Shown here: positions 61,126 to 64,000 of the stretch, piece by piece
How positions within the stretch are numbered: position 1 is the stretch's first letter
Layout: each line of letters opens with the position of its first letter
From: Allobosea sp.
GTDB taxonomy: Bacteria; Pseudomonadota; Alphaproteobacteria; Rhizobiales; Beijerinckiaceae
NCBI RefSeq assembly: GCF_017308075.1
Contig: NZ_JAFKFX010000032.1
Coordinates: 1-64,000 of the forward strand
Direction of reading: 5' to 3'
Length of the DNA stretch: 64,000 nucleotides
The notes under the pieces: model-generated
What the model was told of the DNA's origin: nothing
What the model saw: the letters and a program-made list of their open reading frames with translations, nothing else
Database searches by the model: none
Position numbers and translations under genes: made by a program

Positions 61126-63213
61126 TTAGCTTTCCTTACGGAATCTTCGGCCGCTCTCGCCGATCCAGCCGGCGACCAGCGCGCCGAAGAGCAGAGCGAG
61201 CCCGATCAGCCCGATGAACAGCGGCGAGATCTGCACGCCGCGGACGATGCCGGAATCGCTGATGCGCAGGCCGATCCAGTCGGCACCGGCGAATTGCCGG
61301 CCCGAGCGCACGGGCACGATGCGCGGCACGCCGACGCCGGAGCCGTTCTCCTGGCCGATGCGGCGCGAGGAACCGCCAGTCGCTTCCGCCAGCGCCTGCA
61401 GCTGGCTGGGGTCGCTGACCACCTCCATCAGCTCGCGCGGATTCTCCGGGCCGACGCTGGCGAAGGCGGTGAGATTGTCGGCGGTGATCTTGTGCAGGCC
61501 GAATTCGCTCGTCGCGGTGCGGGCGGTGAACAGGCCGGGGCGGCCGGGCTCGAAGGGCACAATGCGGGTCGAGCCATCCGGGGCGGTGATCGTCGCCGGG
61601 GCCGGCGCGTCGCCCAGCGTCTGGCGCTCGATCTCGAGATTGCGGCCGCGGGCCACGGCGCGCAGCGCCTCCTCCTCGAGATCGGGCTCCTTCATCAGCC
61701 AGTGGCCGAGCCGGCGCAGCAGGTCGAGATGCGGGCCGCCATCGCGGAAGCCGCGGGCCCAGAGCCAGGCATGGTCGGAGAGGAAGAGCGCGACGCGGCC
61801 CTTCTGCTCGCGCGCCAGCATCAGCAGCGGGCGCTCGCCGGGGCCGGTCATCACGGCCGAGCCGGTGCGGGCGCGGGCGCCGACCATGCGCAGCCATTCG
61901 CCCCAGCGCGGCGGCTCGACCTCGGCGCCGGGCAGGTCGCGGGTGACCGGGTGGCGGCGGCCGGGCTCGCTGACGCGGGCGCGATAGGCCTCGTCGATGA
62001 CGCTGCCATCGGGCTGTGCCGGCAGGATCTGGCCGAGCGGCGTGCGCGCCAGCGATTGCGAGCCGGAATATTCCGGGCCGGCGGCGACCAGCAGGGCCCC
62101 GCCCTCGCGGACATAGCGGACGATGTTGTCGAAGTAGAGCAGCGGCAGGATCGACTGATTGGCGTAGCGGTCGAAGATGATCAGGTCGAAATCCTTGATC
62201 TTGACCTGGAACAGCTCGCGCGTCGGGAAAGCGATCAGCGAGAGCTCGTTGATCGGCGTGCCGTCCTGCTTCTCCGGCGGGCGCAGGATGGTGAAGTGGA
62301 CGAGGTCGACATTGGCGTCGGCCTTGAGCAGGTTGCGCCAGGTCCGCTCGCCGGGATGCGGCTCGCCGGAGACCAGGAGCACGCGCAGCTTGTCGCGCAC
62401 GCCTTCGATGGTGATGACGGCGCGGTTGTTGGCGAGCGTCAGCTCGTTGTCGAGCGGGGCGGCCTCGATCTCGACGACGTTCGGCCCGCCGCGATCGATC
62501 CTGACCGGCACCTGGACAATCTGTCCGGCGATGACCTCGCGGCGCGCGATGACCTCGCCGTCGCGGCGCACGGTCAGCGCGGCGCGGCCGGGGCCGCCCT
62601 TCTCGACGACCCGCAGGCGGATGTTCTGGTCCTTGCCGACGATGCCGAAGCGCGGCGAGTCGACGAGCACGATGCGCCGGTCGATCTCGCGCTCACGACC
62701 GGTGGTCAGGACGTGCAGCGGTGCGCGCAGGCCGAGCGCTTCGGCATTGGCCGGCGCGTCATGGGCGAGGCCGTCGGTGATTACGATCGCGCCCGCGACG
62801 CGCTCGGAAGGCACATCGGCGAGGCTGGAGGCCAGCGCCTCGAACAGCCTCGTGCCGTCGCCGGCGCCCTGCGCGTCGCTGACCTCGACGGTGCGCGCCT
62901 CGACGCCGCTGAGGCCGCGCAGCTGACTCTCGACCTCGGCCTGGGCGGCCTGCGTCTGCGCGCTGCGATCGGCGAGGCGGTTCGAGCCGGAGCGGTCGAC
63001 GACGACGGCGACGACGTCCTTGACCGGCTCACGCTCCTCGAAGACCAGAGATGGGTCGGCCAGCGCGATCGTCAGCACGGTCAGCGCCAGGGCGCGCAGG
63101 ATGGCGCTGCGGCCGGCGAGCACCAGCGCCGCGCCGGCGGCGAGCGCAGCCAGCACGGCGAGCCCGATCAGCAGAGGCAGCGGCACCAGCGGGGCGAAGG
63201 TCAGGCTCCACAT
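61126..63213 (-). CDS. large membrane protein with VWA- and glutamine-amidotransferase-like regions
   Basis: A 695-residue protein. There are two N-terminal helices (~10-55), then a von Willebrand-like segment with 'VVVDRSGSNRLADRS' (DxSxS-type) and 'GAIVITDGLAHDAPANAEAL'. A middle part 'LRVLLVSGEPHPGERTWRNLL' to 'REGGALLVAAGPEYSG' resembles the glutamine-amidotransferase-like fold of this family. The last helix is near 'SPLFIGLIGLALLFGALVAG'. Such proteins accompany MoxR ATPase, DUF58, BatA and DUF4159 genes. The DUF4159 gene lies 35 bp upstream on the same strand. Its role is not established. Confidence 0.78.
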   Translation of the reverse strand: MWSLTFAPLVPLPLLIGLAVLAALAAGAALVLAGRSAILRALALTVLTIALADPSLVFEEREPVKDVVAVVVDRSGSNRLADRSAQTQAAQAEVESQLRGLSGVEARTVEVSDAQGAGDGTRLFEALASSLADVPSERVAGAIVITDGLAHDAPANAEALGLRAPLHVLTTGREREIDRRIVLVDSPRFGIVGKDQNIRLRVVEKGGPGRAALTVRRDGEVIARREVIAGQIVQVPVRIDRGGPNVVEIEAAPLDNELTLANNRAVITIEGVRDKLRVLLVSGEPHPGERTWRNLLKADANVDLVHFTILRPPEKQDGTPINELSLIAFPTRELFQVKIKDFDLIIFDRYANQSILPLLYFDNIVRYVREGGALLVAAGPEYSGSQSLARTPLGQILPAQPDGSVIDEAYRARVSEPGRRHPVTRDLPGAEVEPPRWGEWLRMVGARARTGSAVMTGPGERPLLMLAREQKGRVALFLSDHAWLWARGFRDGGPHLDLLRRLGHWLMKEPDLEEEALRAVARGRNLEIERQTLGDAPAPATITAPDGSTRIVPFEPGRPGLFTARTATSEFGLHKITADNLTAFASVGPENPRELMEVVSDPSQLQALAEATGGSSRRIGQENGSGVGVPRIVPVRSGRQFAGADWIGLRISDSGIVRGVQISPLFIGLIGLALLFGALVAGWIGESGRRFRKES

Positions 63214-63248
63214 CGGCTAGAATTCCAATCCCATGCCGGTCCGCCGCA

Positions 63249-64000
63249 TCACTGGCCCAGCCTTTCCAGCAGGGCCGGGACATGGACCTGATCGGCCTTG
63301 TAGTTGCCGGTGAGGGCGTACATCACGAGGTTGACGCCGGCGCGCAGCGCCATTTCGCGCTGGCGCGGATCGGAACCCGACATCGGGACGAGCGCCTCGC
63401 CGCGCCGGCCGACGGCCCAGGCCGAGGCGAGATCGTTCGAGGTGATGACGATCGGCGAGACGCTGTCGCCCGCGCGGGCCGGGCGCCGGCCGTCCTCACC
63501 CGCGGGCGGCAGGATCTCGACCCAGGTCGTGCCGGTATCGTAGCGGCCGACGAAATTATCGAGGATGTAGAAGGTCTTGGTCAGGACGTGGTCGCGCGGG
63601 ATCGGCTCCAGCTCCGGGATGTCGAGGGTCTGGAGCATGCGGCGGAGCTGGTCGCCCTCGGGCGTCGCGCCGCCGCCGGGCCGGGCGCTCATCGCGTCGC
63701 GCGTGTCGAAGATCACGAGGCCGCCGCCCTTCATATAGGCTTCGAGTTTGCGCAGGGTCTCGGCCGAGGGGATCGGCCGGCCGGCGACGACCGGCCAGTA
63801 CAGGATCGGGAAGAAGGCGAGCTCGTCGCGGGCGATGTCGACGCCGACCGCCTCGCCCGGTTCGAGCGCGGTGCGGGCGCCGAGCACGATGTTGAGGCCG
63901 GCCAGCCCGGCCTTCGACATCTCGTCGACCGATTTGTCGCCGGTGACGACATAGGCGAGGCGCGTCACCGCGCCGGCGGCGAAGAGTTCGCGCGGGATCG
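63249..64000 (-). CDS. DUF4159-domain protein, 5' part outside window
   Basis: The frame is open through the window end, so the N-terminal membrane part (expected BatA-like) is missing; about 250 C-terminal residues are visible. 'IPRELFAAGAVTRLAYVVTG', 'FFPILYWPVVAGRPIPS', 'LEAYMKGGGLVIFDTRD', 'PRDHVLTKTFYILDNFVGRY' and 'REMALRAGVNLVMYALTGNY' are characteristic of DUF4159. It belongs with the 61126-63213 gene to a MoxR/DUF58-type module whose other members would lie to the right. Confidence 0.85.
   Translation of the reverse strand, partial: IPRELFAAGAVTRLAYVVTGDKSVDEMSKAGLAGLNIVLGARTALEPGEAVGVDIARDELAFFPILYWPVVAGRPIPSAETLRKLEAYMKGGGLVIFDTRDAMSARPGGGATPEGDQLRRMLQTLDIPELEPIPRDHVLTKTFYILDNFVGRYDTGTTWVEILPPAGEDGRRPARAGDSVSPIVITSNDLASAWAVGRRGEALVPMSGSDPRQREMALRAGVNLVMYALTGNYKADQVHVPALLERLGQ

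Noticed and set aside
61294-63291. 665-residue plus-strand open frame opposite the VWA-like gene
   Set aside because: Shadow frame without domains; the minus-strand gene fits its DUF4159 neighbour.

Overview
The window looks like chromosomal DNA of a high-GC alphaproteobacterium of the order Hyphomicrobiales, and the gene content and order remind me most of Bosea or a close relative. The evidence is the alphaproteobacterial cell-cycle set (ctrA, chpT, sciP, flbD), a fliF-fliG-fliH-fliN-flbD operon, DUF1134 (EipA), TTAACC-type CtrA sites, GANTC sites, and Hyphomicrobiales-style extragenic palindromes. The genus is inferred from memory of gene order, not from a database search.

Layout. 1-2556: end of a LamG/BNR-repeat protein followed by AT-richer, gene-poor DNA with a tandem repeat resembling an IS end. 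This abuts the 3' end of a tRNA-Met gene (2557-2633) and may be the edge of an integrated element. 2726-4536: a methyltransferase overlapped by mnmA. 4790-17582: flagellar block with fliK, flgD, sciP, the fliF-fliG-fliH-fliN-flbD operon, and flhA. flbD and flhA are separated by an MFS transporter flanked by two paralogous Tat-exported proteins with Tyr/Arg-rich and His/Arg-rich tails. 17678-24503: a cupin-type XRE regulator, DMT and MFS transporters, a UPF0104 membrane protein, DUF305 and TlpA-like proteins, a GNAT protein, and an isolated fliJ. 24512-33375: fliI divergent from ctrA, then the chemotaxis operon cheA-cheW-cheY-cheB-cheR preceded by chpT. 33613-54245: mostly metabolic and envelope genes (cysQ, YHS protein, eipA, a membrane-anchored coiled-coil protein, PfkB kinase plus HAD hydrolase, YfhO-like protein, ribA, cytochrome b561, NUDIX, phosphoesterase, SDR, choloylglycine-hydrolase-like enzyme, ABC-F ATPase, acyltransferase 3, hydroxypyruvate isomerase with glucokinase). 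54410-57006: an OpgH-type glucosyltransferase coupled to an FkbM methyltransferase. 57054-60401: a compact four-gene set (BchC-like dehydrogenase, active-site-altered 6-pyruvoyl-tetrahydropterin-synthase homologue, glycosyltransferase, methyltransferase) that looks like an undescribed small-molecule pathway. 61126-64000: two genes of a DUF4159/VWA-type membrane module running off the window.

How it fits together. CtrA is phosphorylated through ChpT and antagonised by SciP, and it probably drives the fliF operon and flhA through clustered TTAACC half-sites. FlbD, made from the fliF operon, would then act at palindromic CCCGGCA...TGCCGGG sites: upstream of a well-formed sigma-54 promoter for fliK, and next to the CtrA sites of flhA and fliF. 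This matches the Caulobacter flagellar hierarchy. Chemotaxis genes sit beside ctrA, so motility and cell-cycle control are physically clustered over about 29 kb.

Intergenic DNA holds several REP-like palindromes (17.6, 45.3, 49.9, 53.2 and 61.0 kb). No rRNA, CRISPR array or complete insertion sequence was seen.
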